Shown: positions 15,164 to 23,323 of the stretch, one piece after another
Layout: every line of letters begins with the position of its first letter
Numbering within the stretch: position 1 is the stretch's first letter
Assembly (NCBI RefSeq): GCF_003298775.1
Contig: NZ_QNTQ01000014.1
Location: 87,498-151,497, forward strand
Direction: 5' to 3'
Length of the DNA: 64,000 nucleotides
Origin: Rhodosalinus halophilus
Lineage (GTDB): Bacteria; Pseudomonadota; Alphaproteobacteria; Rhodobacterales; Rhodobacteraceae
Made by a program: the position numbers and the translations under genes
Notes under the pieces: model-generated
Database searches by the model: none
What the model saw: the letters and a program-made list of their open reading frames with translations, nothing else
What the model was told of the DNA's origin: nothing

Positions 15164-18130
15164 ATGGCGAGTGAGGGCAGGATCGTCGCGGTCCTGGGGC
15201 CCACCAACACCGGAAAGACCCATTACGCCATCGAAAGGATGCTGGGCTACCGGACGGGGGTCATCGGCCTGCCGCTGCGGTTGCTGGCGCGCGAGGTCTA
15301 CGACCGGATCGTCGCGGCGCGGGGGCCGTCTGTCGTCGCGCTCGTCACGGGCGAAGAGCGGATCGTGCCGCCGCGCACGCAGTACTGGGTCTGCACCGTC
15401 GAGGCGATGCCCGAGGGCATGGGCGCCGATTTCGTCGCCGTGGACGAGATCCAGCTCTGCGCCGATCCCGAGCGCGGCCACGTCTTCACCGACCGGCTTC
15501 TGCGGATGCGCGGACAGCACGAGACGCTGTTCATGGGCGCGGACACGATGCGCGGGCCGATCCGGGCGCTGGTGCCGCGGGTCGAGTTCCTGAGCCGCGA
15601 CCGGATGTCCGAGCTCGCCCACACCGGCCAGCGCAAGATCAGCCGGATGCGCCCGCGCTCCGCGATCGTCGCGTTTTCGGTCGAGAGCGTCTATGCCATC
15701 GCCGAGCTCATCCGCCGGCAGAAGGGCGGCGCGGCGGTGGTGATGGGGGCGCTGAGCCCCCGCACGCGCAACGCCCAGGTCGCGCTCTATCAGAACGGCG
15801 ACGTGGATTATCTGGTCGCCACCGACGCGATCGGGATGGGGCTGAACCTGGACATCGACCACGTTGCCTTCGCCGGCTTGCGCAAGTTCGACGGGCGGCG
15901 CATGCGCCAGCTCGCGCCCAACGAGCTGGGACAGATCGCGGGCCGCGCCGGCCGCGGCATGTCCAACGGCAGCTTCGGCACGACCGGCGAGGCCCCGCCC
16001 ATCGCCGACGAGGTGGCCGAGGCGATCACCAATCACCGTTTCACGCCGGTGAGCCGCGTGCAATGGCGCAATCCGCGGCTGGCCTTCGGCTCGCCCGAGG
16101 CGCTGATCGCCTCGCTGGAGGAATCGCCACCCGCGCCGCTGCTTTCCCGCGCCCGCGAGGCGGACGACCTGCGCGCGCTGCGGATGCTCGCGGCCGAGCC
16201 GGACGTCTGCGCGCGCGCCTCCGACGCGCGGGCGGTCCGGCTGCTGTGGGATGTCTGCCGCATTCCGGATTTTCGCGGAATCAGTCACGGCGAGCACGCG
16301 GAACTTCTCGAGTCGATCTTCATTCACCTGCATGACGGCGGTCGCGTCCCCGAGGACTGGATCGCGCGGCAGGTCTCCCGGATCGACCGCGTGGAGGGCG
16401 ACATCGACACGCTCTCGCGCCGGCTCGCGTTCATCCGGACCTGGACCTACGTCGCGCAGCGTCCGGGCTGGGTCGAAGCTGAAAGCCATTGGCGCGAGGC
16501 CACGCGCGCGGTAGAAGACCGGCTGTCGGATGCGCTGCACGCGAAGCTCACGCAGCGGTTCGTGGATCGGCGCACATCCGTCCTCATGCGGCGGCTGAAG
16601 CAGAAGGAGGCCCTCTTGGCCGAAGTGAGCGACAACGGAGAGGTCCGCGTCGAGGGCGAGTTCGTGGGCCGGCTGGAGGGCTTTCGCTTCCGCCGCGACA
16701 CGGCGGCGGCGGGACAGGAAGCGCGCACCATCGCCTCCGCCGCGCTGCAGGCGCTGGCGCCCCATTTCCACCTGCGGGCCGACCGCTTCTACAATGCTCC
16801 CGACACCGAGATCGACTTCACCGAGCAGGGCGGGCTCATGTGGGGCGAACAGGCGGTGGGCAAGCTCGTCGCCTCGGACGACCCGCTGCGCCCGCGGATC
16901 GAGGTCTTCGTGGACGAGGACGCCGGGCCGGAGGTCGCCGACAAGGTGCAGCGGCGGCTCATGCACTTCATGGACCGCAAGGTCGCCGCGCTCTTCGAGC
17001 CGCTTCTCGCGATGAAGCGGGACGAGAGCCTCTCGGGCCGGGCCAAGGGCTTCGCCTTCCGCCTCGTCGAGGGCTTCGGCATCCTGCCGCGCGGCGGCGA
17101 GGTGGCCGAGGAGGTGCGCGCGCTCGATCAGGACGCGCGCGGCGCGCTGCGCAAGCACGGCGTCCGCTTCGGCCAGTTCACCATCTTCCTGCCGGCGTTG
17201 CTCAAGCCCGCGCCCACGCGGCTGCGGCTGGTTCTGTGGAGTCTCGAAAACGGGCTCGACACCTTTCCCGAGGCGCCGCCGCCGGGGCTGGTGACGATCC
17301 CGGCGGACGGCTCGGCGCCCAGGGGCTACGCGGCGATGGCGGGCTATCGCGCGGCAGGCGCCCGTGCGGTCCGCATCGACATGCTCGAGCGGCTCGCGGA
17401 CATGCTGCGCGCCGAGGACACGAAAGGCGGCTTCGAGGCCAAGGCCGACATGCTCTCCATCACGGGGCTGACGCTCGAGCAGTTCGCCGATCTGATGCAG
17501 GGGCTGGGCTATCGCGCGGTGCGCGGCGAGCGGCCCAAGGCGCGTCCGGCGCCGGCCGCGCCGGAAGAGGTCCAGCCCGTGACCGAGGCGGCGCCGGCCG
17601 CCGACGAGGTGCCGCCGGATGCCGCGCCGACGGCGGCGGATGCGGCGCCCGAGGTGGCGCCCTCCGCGCCGCAGCAGCCGGGCCAGCCTGTCGCGGAGGA
17701 GCCGCAGGCCGGCACGCCTGCCGAGGTCGTGTCCGATGCCTCCGCGCCGGCACAGGCGGAGCCTGCGCCCGACGCGGGGCAAGGCGAGATGAACGACCAG
17801 CCGCAAGAGCGCGCGCCCGGCGAGGCGGGTCCGGAGGCGCAGGTCGCGCCGACCCCGGATCCGGAGGAGACGGAGGTTTTCTACACCTTCACCTGGGCCG
17901 GGCGGGGCCGCGGGCAGGCGCGGGGCAGGCCGCGGCGGGAGCAGGGCGAGACTCGGCCGCGCGGCGACGCGCCGAAGGCCCGTGGCAAGGGCAAGCCCAA
18001 GGGCGGCAAGCCGCAGCGCGATGCGAAGCCCAAGACCTTCACCGCCGGACCCGACAGGAAGGCGAAGGACAGGATCGACCCCGACAATCCCTTCGCCGCG
18101 GCGCTGATGGGGCTGAAGGACAAGGAGTGA
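15164..18130 (+). CDS. SUV3-like superfamily 2 RNA/DNA helicase with low-complexity C-terminal tail
   Basis: A 988-aa SF2 helicase. Walker A GPTNTGKT is at 12-19, the DEIQ box at 94-97 (SUV3 rather than DEAD), a helicase C domain ends with the Arg-finger motif QIAGRAGRG near 258-266, and SUV3 C-terminal domains follow. From about residue 790 the protein is low-complexity: Ala/Pro/Glu-rich, then Lys/Arg/Gly-rich, like an RNA-binding tail. Mitochondrial SUV3 unwinds RNA for degradation; the bacterial relatives are widespread in alphaproteobacteria but poorly studied. The stop TGA overlaps an alternative GTG of the next small gene. Confidence 0.9.
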   Translation: MASEGRIVAVLGPTNTGKTHYAIERMLGYRTGVIGLPLRLLAREVYDRIVAARGPSVVALVTGEERIVPPRTQYWVCTVEAMPEGMGADFVAVDEIQLCADPERGHVFTDRLLRMRGQHETLFMGADTMRGPIRALVPRVEFLSRDRMSELAHTGQRKISRMRPRSAIVAFSVESVYAIAELIRRQKGGAAVVMGALSPRTRNAQVALYQNGDVDYLVATDAIGMGLNLDIDHVAFAGLRKFDGRRMRQLAPNELGQIAGRAGRGMSNGSFGTTGEAPPIADEVAEAITNHRFTPVSRVQWRNPRLAFGSPEALIASLEESPPAPLLSRAREADDLRALRMLAAEPDVCARASDARAVRLLWDVCRIPDFRGISHGEHAELLESIFIHLHDGGRVPEDWIARQVSRIDRVEGDIDTLSRRLAFIRTWTYVAQRPGWVEAESHWREATRAVEDRLSDALHAKLTQRFVDRRTSVLMRRLKQKEALLAEVSDNGEVRVEGEFVGRLEGFRFRRDTAAAGQEARTIASAALQALAPHFHLRADRFYNAPDTEIDFTEQGGLMWGEQAVGKLVASDDPLRPRIEVFVDEDAGPEVADKVQRRLMHFMDRKVAALFEPLLAMKRDESLSGRAKGFAFRLVEGFGILPRGGEVAEEVRALDQDARGALRKHGVRFGQFTIFLPALLKPAPTRLRLVLWSLENGLDTFPEAPPPGLVTIPADGSAPRGYAAMAGYRAAGARAVRIDMLERLADMLRAEDTKGGFEAKADMLSITGLTLEQFADLMQGLGYRAVRGERPKARPAPAAPEEVQPVTEAAPAADEVPPDAAPTAADAAPEVAPSAPQQPGQPVAEEPQAGTPAEVVSDASAPAQAEPAPDAGQGEMNDQPQERAPGEAGPEAQVAPTPDPEETEVFYTFTWAGRGRGQARGRPRREQGETRPRGDAPKARGKGKPKGGKPQRDAKPKTFTAGPDRKAKDRIDPDNPFAAALMGLKDKE

Positions 18131-18156
18131 CACCCGTCAATCTTGGAGAACTCGAT

Positions 18157-18459
18157 ATGGAAGAGGCCAGGGAAGGACTCACGGCAGATCAAGCGATAGA
18201 TCTCGCTTTCGATTACTTCGAAAGGTTCGTCGATCGAGGGCAGAACCTCCAAAATGTTCTATTGGAAGAGTTGCAGCCACAAGCGGATGGGTGGATCGTA
18301 TCGATTGGCTTCGACGGGTCGCGTCAGGAGATTTCCGAACCTGCCTACTCTGGCGCTGTTGCGGCATTATCCGGTTTCGGACAGAAGACGACGAAATATA
18401 CTAGAGAAATCAGGCATTTCCACATCGACGGGTCCGGCGGGTTTCAGAAGATGACGTGA
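18157..18459 (+). CDS. Unrecognised 100-aa protein, putative antitoxin/partner of PIN protein
   Basis: No family recognised. The protein is acidic in its first 50 residues (MEEAREGLTADQAIDLAFDY) with a helix-like start, then a WIVSIGFDGS segment, a Lys/Thr/Arg-rich stretch (GQKTTKYTREIRHFHID) and a glycine-rich end. No helix-turn-helix or ribbon-helix-helix is obvious. SD GGAGA at 18145-18149 precedes the ATG by seven bases; an in-frame GTG at 18127 overlapping the helicase stop is an alternative. The stop overlaps the GTG start of the PIN gene (GTGA), suggesting coupled translation. Base composition is visibly lower in GC than both neighbours, so transfer is likely. A role as antitoxin or partner is inference from position. 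Confidence 0.75.
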   Translation: MEEAREGLTADQAIDLAFDYFERFVDRGQNLQNVLLEELQPQADGWIVSIGFDGSRQEISEPAYSGAVAALSGFGQKTTKYTREIRHFHIDGSGGFQKMT

Positions 18460-18932
18460 CTGTGCGGCGGGTAATGCTCGATGCTGGCCCGTTGGTTTTA
18501 CTCCTCGGCGGTACCCTGCGGCCTGACAAGGTGGGAACAGGACGGCGTTTTGGTAAGTATAACAAGCCGATGTACGACCGCTTGCTCGCTGAAGTTAATG
18601 GCGCTCTAGGGCATATCTCCCTTCCGAATATTCTGACTGAAGCATCCAATCATTTGGGCTCAGGCAAGCAAGAGTATGTCGACGGTGGCGCAGAGGCGTT
18701 GGCGGCCTACGCCAAGTCTCTTGAGGAGCTTTACCTCCCAAGCGAGCGCGTTGTGGAAGAGGCTGTATACTGTAAAGTCGGACTCACCGACGCTGCAATC
18801 TTTTCATGCCGTGCGCGACTCGTTCAAGATCGCGTGCGCGTGTATACCGAGGATTTCGAACTGTACCAAAGGCTTTGCAGTGCGAACGTTGACTGCGTCA
18901 ACATCATGCATTGGAGGACTCCATCTCGGTAG
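18456..18932 (+). CDS. PIN-domain protein (putative ribonuclease toxin)
   Basis: A 158-aa protein with the layout of a PIN-domain nuclease: D9 in MLDAGPLVLLL, E62 in LPNILTEASN, D112 in VGLTDAAI and D133 in VYTEDFELY, which together would form the four-acid metal site. PIN toxins cleave tRNA, rRNA or mRNA. The GTG start at 18456 overlaps the stop of the preceding gene by four bases; an ATG at 18474 is the alternative and would still retain D9. Composition is low-GC (29 G+C of 60 in 18601-18660 against 46 of 60 in 15901-15960 of the helicase gene). The 3' end overlaps the annotated start of hslR by 22 nt. Toxin function is inferred, not shown. Confidence 0.8.
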   Translation: MTVRRVMLDAGPLVLLLGGTLRPDKVGTGRRFGKYNKPMYDRLLAEVNGALGHISLPNILTEASNHLGSGKQEYVDGGAEALAAYAKSLEELYLPSERVVEEAVYCKVGLTDAAIFSCRARLVQDRVRVYTEDFELYQRLCSANVDCVNIMHWRTPSR

Positions 18933-19309
18933 CACGAGGTCCCACCCAGCGGCTCGACAAATGGCTGTGGCAGGCGCGCTTCTTCAAGACGCGCAGCCTC
19001 GCCGCACGCGAGGTGTCGGCCGGCAACTGCCGCGTCAACGGAACCCGCGTCACCAAGCCCGCCGCCGCTGTCGGCGAGGGCGACGTGCTCACCTTCGCGC
19101 AGGCCCGCCGGGTGCGGGTGATCCGGGTGACGGGACTGCCCGCGCGGCGCGGCCCGGCGGCCGAGGCGCAGGCGCATTACGTCGATCTCGCGCCGCCGGA
19201 GCCGCCTTCCGCCAAGGAAGGCGGCGCCCCTGTCGCGGAGCCGGGCGGCAGGCCCACGAAACGCGCCCGCCGGACGCTGGAACAGATGCGCGGGCGGGCG
19301 CTTGAATGA
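18911..19309 (+). CDS. hslR: S4-domain RNA-binding protein, heat shock protein 15 (HslR) family
   Basis: A 132-aa protein with an N-terminal S4 domain: [18 protein letters not shown] followed by [14 protein letters not shown]. The C-terminal tail is Pro/Ala then Lys/Arg-rich ([15 protein letters not shown]). HslR proteins bind stalled 50S subunits carrying nascent chains. The start is doubtful: the only common start codon before the domain is TTG at 18911, which lies inside the PIN gene, and a GGAGG at 18913-18917 falls after it; an ATC at 18923 would be correctly spaced. The original 5' end may have been replaced by the low-GC insert. GC content returns to the local norm inside this gene. 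Confidence 0.88.
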   Translation: MEDSISVARGPTQRLDKWLWQARFFKTRSLAAREVSAGNCRVNGTRVTKPAAAVGEGDVLTFAQARRVRVIRVTGLPARRGPAAEAQAHYVDLAPPEPPSAKEGGAPVAEPGGRPTKRARRTLEQMRGRALE

Positions 19310-19330
19310 TCCCGGTCGCTGGACTAGCTA
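19302..19330 (+). promoter_or_regulatory. Possible sigma-70 promoter for fdxA
   Basis: TTGAAT (19302-19307), a 17-nt spacer and TAGCTA (19325-19330) fit a vegetative promoter at the very end of hslR. Transcription would begin near 19337, about 25 nt before the fdxA ATG. Found by eye only. Confidence 0.35.
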
Positions 19331-19361
19331 CGGGTCCGTCGAAGCAATCGCGGACCGCGCC

Positions 19362-19700
19362 ATGACCTACGTCGTCACCGACAACTGCATCGCCTGCAAG
19401 TATACCGACTGCGTCGAAGTCTGCCCCGTGGATTGCTTCTACGAAGGCGAGACCATGCTGGTGATCCACCCCGACGAGTGCATCGACTGCGGCGTGTGCG
19501 AGCCGGAATGCCCCGCCGACGCGATCCGCCCCGACACCGAGCCCGACATGGAGAAGTGGGTGGAGTTCAACCGGAAGTACTCCGAGATGTGGCCGGTCAT
19601 CATCACCAAGAAGGATCCCCTGCCCGAGGCGGACGACCGGGACGGCGAGAGCGGCAAGCTCGAGAAATACTTCACCGAGGCCCCCGGCGAGGGCGGCTGA
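19362..19700 (+). CDS. fdxA: 7Fe ferredoxin FdxA
   Basis: A 112-aa ferredoxin with the seven-iron pattern: the first cluster region has C9, C12, C17 and C21 in [14 protein letters not shown], and the second region [12 protein letters not shown]. One [3Fe-4S] and one [4Fe-4S] cluster are expected. The C-terminal half ([16 protein letters not shown]) is the extension found in alphaproteobacterial FdxA. It serves as a soluble low-potential electron carrier. The ATG at 19362 gives the canonical [10 protein letters not shown] start; an upstream in-frame start at 19302 is ignored. FdxA followed by CarD is a recurrent order in this group. Confidence 0.96.
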   Translation: MTYVVTDNCIACKYTDCVEVCPVDCFYEGETMLVIHPDECIDCGVCEPECPADAIRPDTEPDMEKWVEFNRKYSEMWPVIITKKDPLPEADDRDGESGKLEKYFTEAPGEGG

Positions 19701-19806
19701 CCCCCGATTCGGTCGCCCGTGCCGCGCGTGGCGCGGAAGCGGGATCAGCTTCGCTGCGCAGGGCCATGAAAACGCGACGTTTCCACCGTTCGCACCTTGT
19801 GGCGGC

Positions 19807-19835
19807 TGGAAATTTCGGCTGCGATCTGTTATATA
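19807..19835 (+). promoter_or_regulatory. Possible promoter for carD in the 289-nt fdxA-carD gap
   Basis: TGGAAA (19807-19812), 17 nt, TATATA (19830-19835) is the only AT-rich promoter-like patch in the gap 19701-19989. The predicted start near 19842 would leave a leader of about 150 nt before carD. No riboswitch was recognised in that leader. Confidence 0.35.
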
Positions 19836-19989
19836 TCCCTCACATGAATGTTGCGCGTCACGCCCGGGGCTCTGCTGCCGCCTGGGCGCTTTTGCCGGCA
19901 TCTAGAGGGTTCGGGACCGGGTGTATGCGAGTATTCCCGCCCGATCTTTTTGTCGCCCGGGTTCCGGGCGGCGAGTGAGGAAGGACCGC

Positions 19990-20499
19990 ATGAGCAAGAC
20001 CAAGAAAACCGAATTCCGTCCGAACGAATACGTGGTGTACCCCGCGCATGGCGTGGGCCGGATCGTCTCGATCGAAGAGCAGGAGATCGCCGGCATCAAG
20101 CTGGAACTCTTCGTGATCTCCTTCGAGAAGGACAAGATGACGCTCCGGGTGCCCACGGCGAAGGCGACGGAGATCGGCATGCGCTCGCTCTCGACGCCGG
20201 ACGTGGTGTCGAAGGCGATGTCGACGCTGAAGGGGAAGGCGAAGGTCAAGCGCGCGATGTGGTCGCGCCGCGCCCAAGAATACGAGCAGAAGATCAACTC
20301 GGGCGACCTGATCGCGATCGCCGAGGTGGTCCGCGACCTGCACCGCGCCGACGATCAGCGCGAGCAGAGCTATTCCGAGCGCCAGCTCTACGAGGCCGCG
20401 CTCGAGCGGCTGACCCGCGAGGTCGCGGCCGTCTCGGGCAGCGACGAGATCGCCGCCGCGAAGCAGGTGGACGAGATGCTGATTTCGCGCGCCGCCTGA
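19990..20499 (+). CDS. carD: CarD/CdnL-family transcription regulator
   Basis: A 169-aa protein. The N-terminal RNA polymerase-interacting domain (FRPNEYVVYPAHGVGRI, residues 9-25, shared with TRCF) is followed by a helical C-terminal domain with the AMWSRRAQEYEQKINSGD stretch that contacts promoter DNA at the upstream edge of the bubble. CdnL proteins bind the beta subunit and stabilise open complexes, especially at rRNA promoters; in alphaproteobacteria the gene is usually required for normal growth. RBS GAGGAAGG precedes the ATG. A strong terminator follows at 20526-20557. Confidence 0.96.
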   Translation: MSKTKKTEFRPNEYVVYPAHGVGRIVSIEEQEIAGIKLELFVISFEKDKMTLRVPTAKATEIGMRSLSTPDVVSKAMSTLKGKAKVKRAMWSRRAQEYEQKINSGDLIAIAEVVRDLHRADDQREQSYSERQLYEAALERLTREVAAVSGSDEIAAAKQVDEMLISRAA

Positions 20500-20525
20500 T
20501 CTGCGCGCCACGCATGATCGCTGCT

Positions 20526-20557
20526 GGGGCTGCATCCGCGAGATGCGGCCCCTTTTT
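20526..20557 (+). terminator. Rho-independent terminator of carD
   Basis: An 11-bp stem (20526-20536 with 20542-20552, one G-U pair) with loop CGCGA is followed directly by TTTTT. It lies 26 nt after the carD stop codon and before the convergent antiporter gene. Confidence 0.9.
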
Positions 20558-20592
20558 CCTCGGGGCGGCTGCGTGCCGGACATGCCCGCTTG

Positions 20593-22452
20593 CTAGGCGA
20601 CGTCCTGCCGCGTGCCCTCGAGGATCTCGGTGAGTTGCGTCTCCAGGTCGCGCTCGAGTTCGCGCGCGCGGGCGAGATAGGCCTCGTTCTCGGCGATGGG
20701 CCGCTCGGGATCCCAAAGCTGGGCCAGTTCCCGCACCGCCTTGCGGTCGTGCTGCTTAAAGGCCCGCTCTGCCTCGGCCGATTCGAAATCCGTGAGCCCG
20801 ATGTTTTCCAGCACGTAGCGGCCGGCGCGCAGCGAGCTGTCGAACATCTCCCGCACGATGTCGTTGGCGCCTGCCCGGAACAGCCGGTAGACATGCGTGC
20901 GGTCCCGCGCGCGGGCGATGATGTGCAGGTCCGGCCGCTCCCGCCGCGCATAGGCCACCAGCCGCACCGCCGCGTCCGGGTCGTCGAGCGCGACCACCAG
21001 CACCCGCGCGTCCTTCAGCCCGGCCGCGTGCAGAAGCTCGGGACGCGTCGGGTCGCCGAAGAACCCCTTGAATCCGAACCGCCGCATCAGCTGGATCGTC
21101 TGCATGTTGTGGTCGAGCACGATCGTCCGGTAGCCGGTGGACTGCACGAGCCGGTTCACGATCTGGCCGAAGCGGCCGATGCCGGCGATGATCACGGGGC
21201 CGGTCTCGTCGATCTCGTCGGCCGGCGGCGCCTCGGCCGTCGTGCCGATGCGTTTGGCGAGCGCGTCATAGAGCAGGAAGAGCAGCGGCGTGACCAGCAT
21301 CGAGAGCGCGACGACGAGCAGGATCGTCTGCGACAGTTCGGCCGAGACGACGTTGGTCTGCACCGAGAAGGAGGTGAGCACGAAGCCGAACTCGCCGGCC
21401 TGCGCGAGACCCAGGGTGAAGAGCCACTGATCGCGCCCCTTCAGGCCGAAGAGCTTGCCCAGGACGAAGAGCACGGCCCCTTTCAGCGCGATGAGGCCCA
21501 GCGTCAGGCCGAGGATGAGGACGGGCGCGCCGAAGAGCACGTCGAAATTGATTCCCGCCCCCACGGTGATGAAAAAGAGGCCCAGCAGCAGGCCCTTGAA
21601 CGGCTCGATGTCGGATTCGAGCTCGTGCCTGAACTCCGAGGTCGCCAGGACGACGCCGGCCAGGAAGGCGCCCAGCGCGGGCGAGAGGCCCACAAGGTTC
21701 ATAAGAAAGGCGATGCCCACCACGATCAGCAGCGCGAGCGCGGTGTACATCTCGCGCAGGCGTGCCGCGTGGATGAAGCGGAACACCGGGCGTGTCGCGT
21801 AGATCCCGGTCAGGATGATCGCCGCGACGGCGCCCAGCGTCACCAGCGTCGCGCCCCAGCCGGGCAGCCCCTCGACCAGAGACATCGACCCGCCATGCGC
21901 CCCCTCGGCGTGAGGCGCGGCGTCGTGTCCGGCCGCGGCCTGGACCGCGAGCAGCGGCAAGAGCGCCAGCATCGGGATCACGGCGATGTCCTGCGTGAGC
22001 AGCACCGAAAAGGCCGAGCGGCCCCCGCCGGTCTGGATCAGCCCCTTTTCGGAGAGGGTCTGCAACACGATCGCGGTCGAGGAGAGCGCGAAGATCATCC
22101 CCAGCGCGAGCCCCGTCTGCCAGGCGAAGCCCATCGCCATCGCCGCCGCGGTGACGAGCGCCATGGTCACCCCGATCTGCAACCCGCCGAGGCCCACGAG
22201 CTTGTGCCGCATGTTCCACAGCGCCCGCGGCTCCAGTTCCAGCCCGATCAGGAACAGCATCATCACCACGCCGAACTCGGCGAAATGCTGCAACTCCTCG
22301 GTGTCGGCGCCCACGAGGCCCAGCACCGGCCCGATGGCGATGCCGGCCGCGAGGTAGCCCAGCACCGAGCCGAAGCCCAGCCGCGCGGCGATCGGCACCG
22401 CGATCACCGCGGCGGCGAGGTAGATCGAGGCTTGCAGCAGGAAGTGCTCCAT
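20593..22452 (-). CDS. CPA2-family monovalent cation:proton antiporter (KefB/KefC-like)
   Basis: A 619-aa inner-membrane protein. About twelve membrane segments span residues 1-380, including LGYLAAGIAIGPVLGLV and the GVVMMLFLIGLELEP motif of CPA2 carriers. A cytosolic RCK/TrkA-N domain begins near 405 (VIIAGIGRFGQIVNRLV, a GxGxxG nucleotide site) and ends in a charged helical tail. KefB/C-type proteins exchange K+ or Na+ for H+ and are gated by nucleotides or glutathione adducts. No KefG/KefF partner gene lies next to it. Convergent with carD; its promoter lies in the 369-nt gap shared with the box operon. Confidence 0.93.
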   Translation of the reverse strand: MEHFLLQASIYLAAAVIAVPIAARLGFGSVLGYLAAGIAIGPVLGLVGADTEELQHFAEFGVVMMLFLIGLELEPRALWNMRHKLVGLGGLQIGVTMALVTAAAMAMGFAWQTGLALGMIFALSSTAIVLQTLSEKGLIQTGGGRSAFSVLLTQDIAVIPMLALLPLLAVQAAAGHDAAPHAEGAHGGSMSLVEGLPGWGATLVTLGAVAAIILTGIYATRPVFRFIHAARLREMYTALALLIVVGIAFLMNLVGLSPALGAFLAGVVLATSEFRHELESDIEPFKGLLLGLFFITVGAGINFDVLFGAPVLILGLTLGLIALKGAVLFVLGKLFGLKGRDQWLFTLGLAQAGEFGFVLTSFSVQTNVVSAELSQTILLVVALSMLVTPLLFLLYDALAKRIGTTAEAPPADEIDETGPVIIAGIGRFGQIVNRLVQSTGYRTIVLDHNMQTIQLMRRFGFKGFFGDPTRPELLHAAGLKDARVLVVALDDPDAAVRLVAYARRERPDLHIIARARDRTHVYRLFRAGANDIVREMFDSSLRAGRYVLENIGLTDFESAEAERAFKQHDRKAVRELAQLWDPERPIAENEAYLARARELERDLETQLTEILEGTRQDVA

Positions 22453-22728
22453 GCGGGATCCTTCGGTCAGCGGCGCATCGCGCCTGAGCGGCTCTTCCGC
22501 GATCCGCCCAGGGATCCCGGTCCCGGACAGGATGCGGCAGGCGCATGCGGAAGATCAACGTGTCAGGCGCAACGCGGTCCGTTCGATGGCCGCGCAAGAC
22601 CCGTTTCGTCCAGGCGGCGGGCGTCCTCCCCGCGCTGTGCAGGACGGGGCCGGCGGGGCGGGCCCCCTGATCACCCCCCGGAACACGACGCCGGTCATCC
22701 CGATATCAGTGATCATCGCGCCCAATTG

Positions 22729-22742
22729 TGCACTAAATTGCA
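22729..22742. promoter_or_regulatory. Predicted BoxR operator 1 (TGCA-N6-TGCA)
   Basis: TGCA, CTAAAT, TGCA: a perfect match to the TGCA-N6-TGCA inverted repeats bound by the BoxR/BzdR repressors of benzoyl-CoA pathways. It sits about 90 nt upstream of the DUF4863 start. Confidence 0.7.
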
Positions 22743-22777
22743 TACGTGGGCGGTCAGCCTTGAGTCCGGGTGCCTGG

Positions 22778-22797
22778 TTGTGCAAGATAGCGCACAA
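22778..22797. promoter_or_regulatory. Predicted BoxR operator 2 (TGCA-N6-CGCA within TTGTGC/GCACAA)
   Basis: TGCA at 22781, AGATAG, CGCA at 22791. The site is embedded in a longer perfect inverted repeat, TTGTGC (22778-22783) and GCACAA (22792-22797). It overlaps the likely -10 region and lies 24 nt before the DUF4863 start codon, fitting repression of the benzoate-CoA ligase operon. Confidence 0.7.
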
Positions 22798-22821
22798 AGT
22801 TCGACTCGGGAGGAAATGCGC

Positions 22822-23289
22822 ATGTCCCAATCCGAATTCGCCGAGGTCGTGGGCGGGATCGCCGCCGACATTGCCGGAAAGCCGGTGGACGACAGCCTTC
22901 AGGCCTATCTGAACGAGACCTACCCGGCCGATGGCGAGACCTTCGCGCGCCTCAAGGCGCTCTGCGCGCAAGGCGAGGCCGAGGGCTGGCTGATGGCGCG
23001 CGAGGCGGGCGGCATCAAGTTCGGCCGCGCGATCAAGCCCGGTGCCGAGGCCGGCAGCTTCAGCGTCGACGTGGTGCGCATGAAGGACGTGAAGGGCCCG
23101 CACCACTTGCACCCCAACGGCGAGATCGGCGCGGTCATGTCGCTGGACGGCGCGCCGAAGTTCGACGGCTGGCCCGAGGGCTGGTACGTCTACGGCCCGG
23201 GCACGGACCACCATCCGACGGTCGAGGGCGGCGATGCGCATGTCCTCTACCTTCTGCCCGAGGGGGCGATCGAGTTCACCGGCAAGTGA
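22822..23289 (+). CDS. DUF4863 family protein (4-hydroxylaminobenzoate lyase-like), box-cluster member
   Basis: A 155-aa protein of the DUF4863 family, recognised by KGPHHLHPNGEIGAVMSLDG and YVYGPGTDHHPTVEGGDAHVLYLLPEG (given in parts: GPGTDHHPTVEGG). The many conserved His/Glu residues suggest a small metal-binding beta-barrel. A characterised relative, PnbB, is 4-hydroxylaminobenzoate lyase from nitrobenzoate degraders, but DUF4863 genes also occur in box clusters where no nitro-compound is involved, so the role here is open. The SD GGGAGGA (22808-22814) favours the ATG at 22822; an ATG at 22816 is too close. First gene of a four-gene operon. Confidence 0.85.
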   Translation: MSQSEFAEVVGGIAADIAGKPVDDSLQAYLNETYPADGETFARLKALCAQGEAEGWLMAREAGGIKFGRAIKPGAEAGSFSVDVVRMKDVKGPHHLHPNGEIGAVMSLDGAPKFDGWPEGWYVYGPGTDHHPTVEGGDAHVLYLLPEGAIEFTGK

Positions 23290-23323
23290 CGCCATCTGCA
23301 CGGCAAGGGGAGGGCCGCGCGAC

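Larger units (their letters stand above)
22453..22821. other. 369-nt divergent intergenic region, antiporter / box operon
   Basis: The left part (22453-22680) is GC-rich and holds nothing recognised beyond the presumed antiporter promoter. The right part (22690-22821) becomes AT-richer and carries two TGCA-N6-(T/C)GCA sites and the SD of the DUF4863 gene. A weak promoter candidate is TTGAGT (22760-22765), 17 nt, CAAGAT (22783-22788), whose -10 falls inside the second operator. Confidence 0.6.

Noticed and set aside
15041..18133. A 1030-codon minus-strand frame over the SUV3-like helicase gene
   Set aside because: The translation is Arg/Leu/His/Gly-rich without motifs, while the plus strand has a full helicase.
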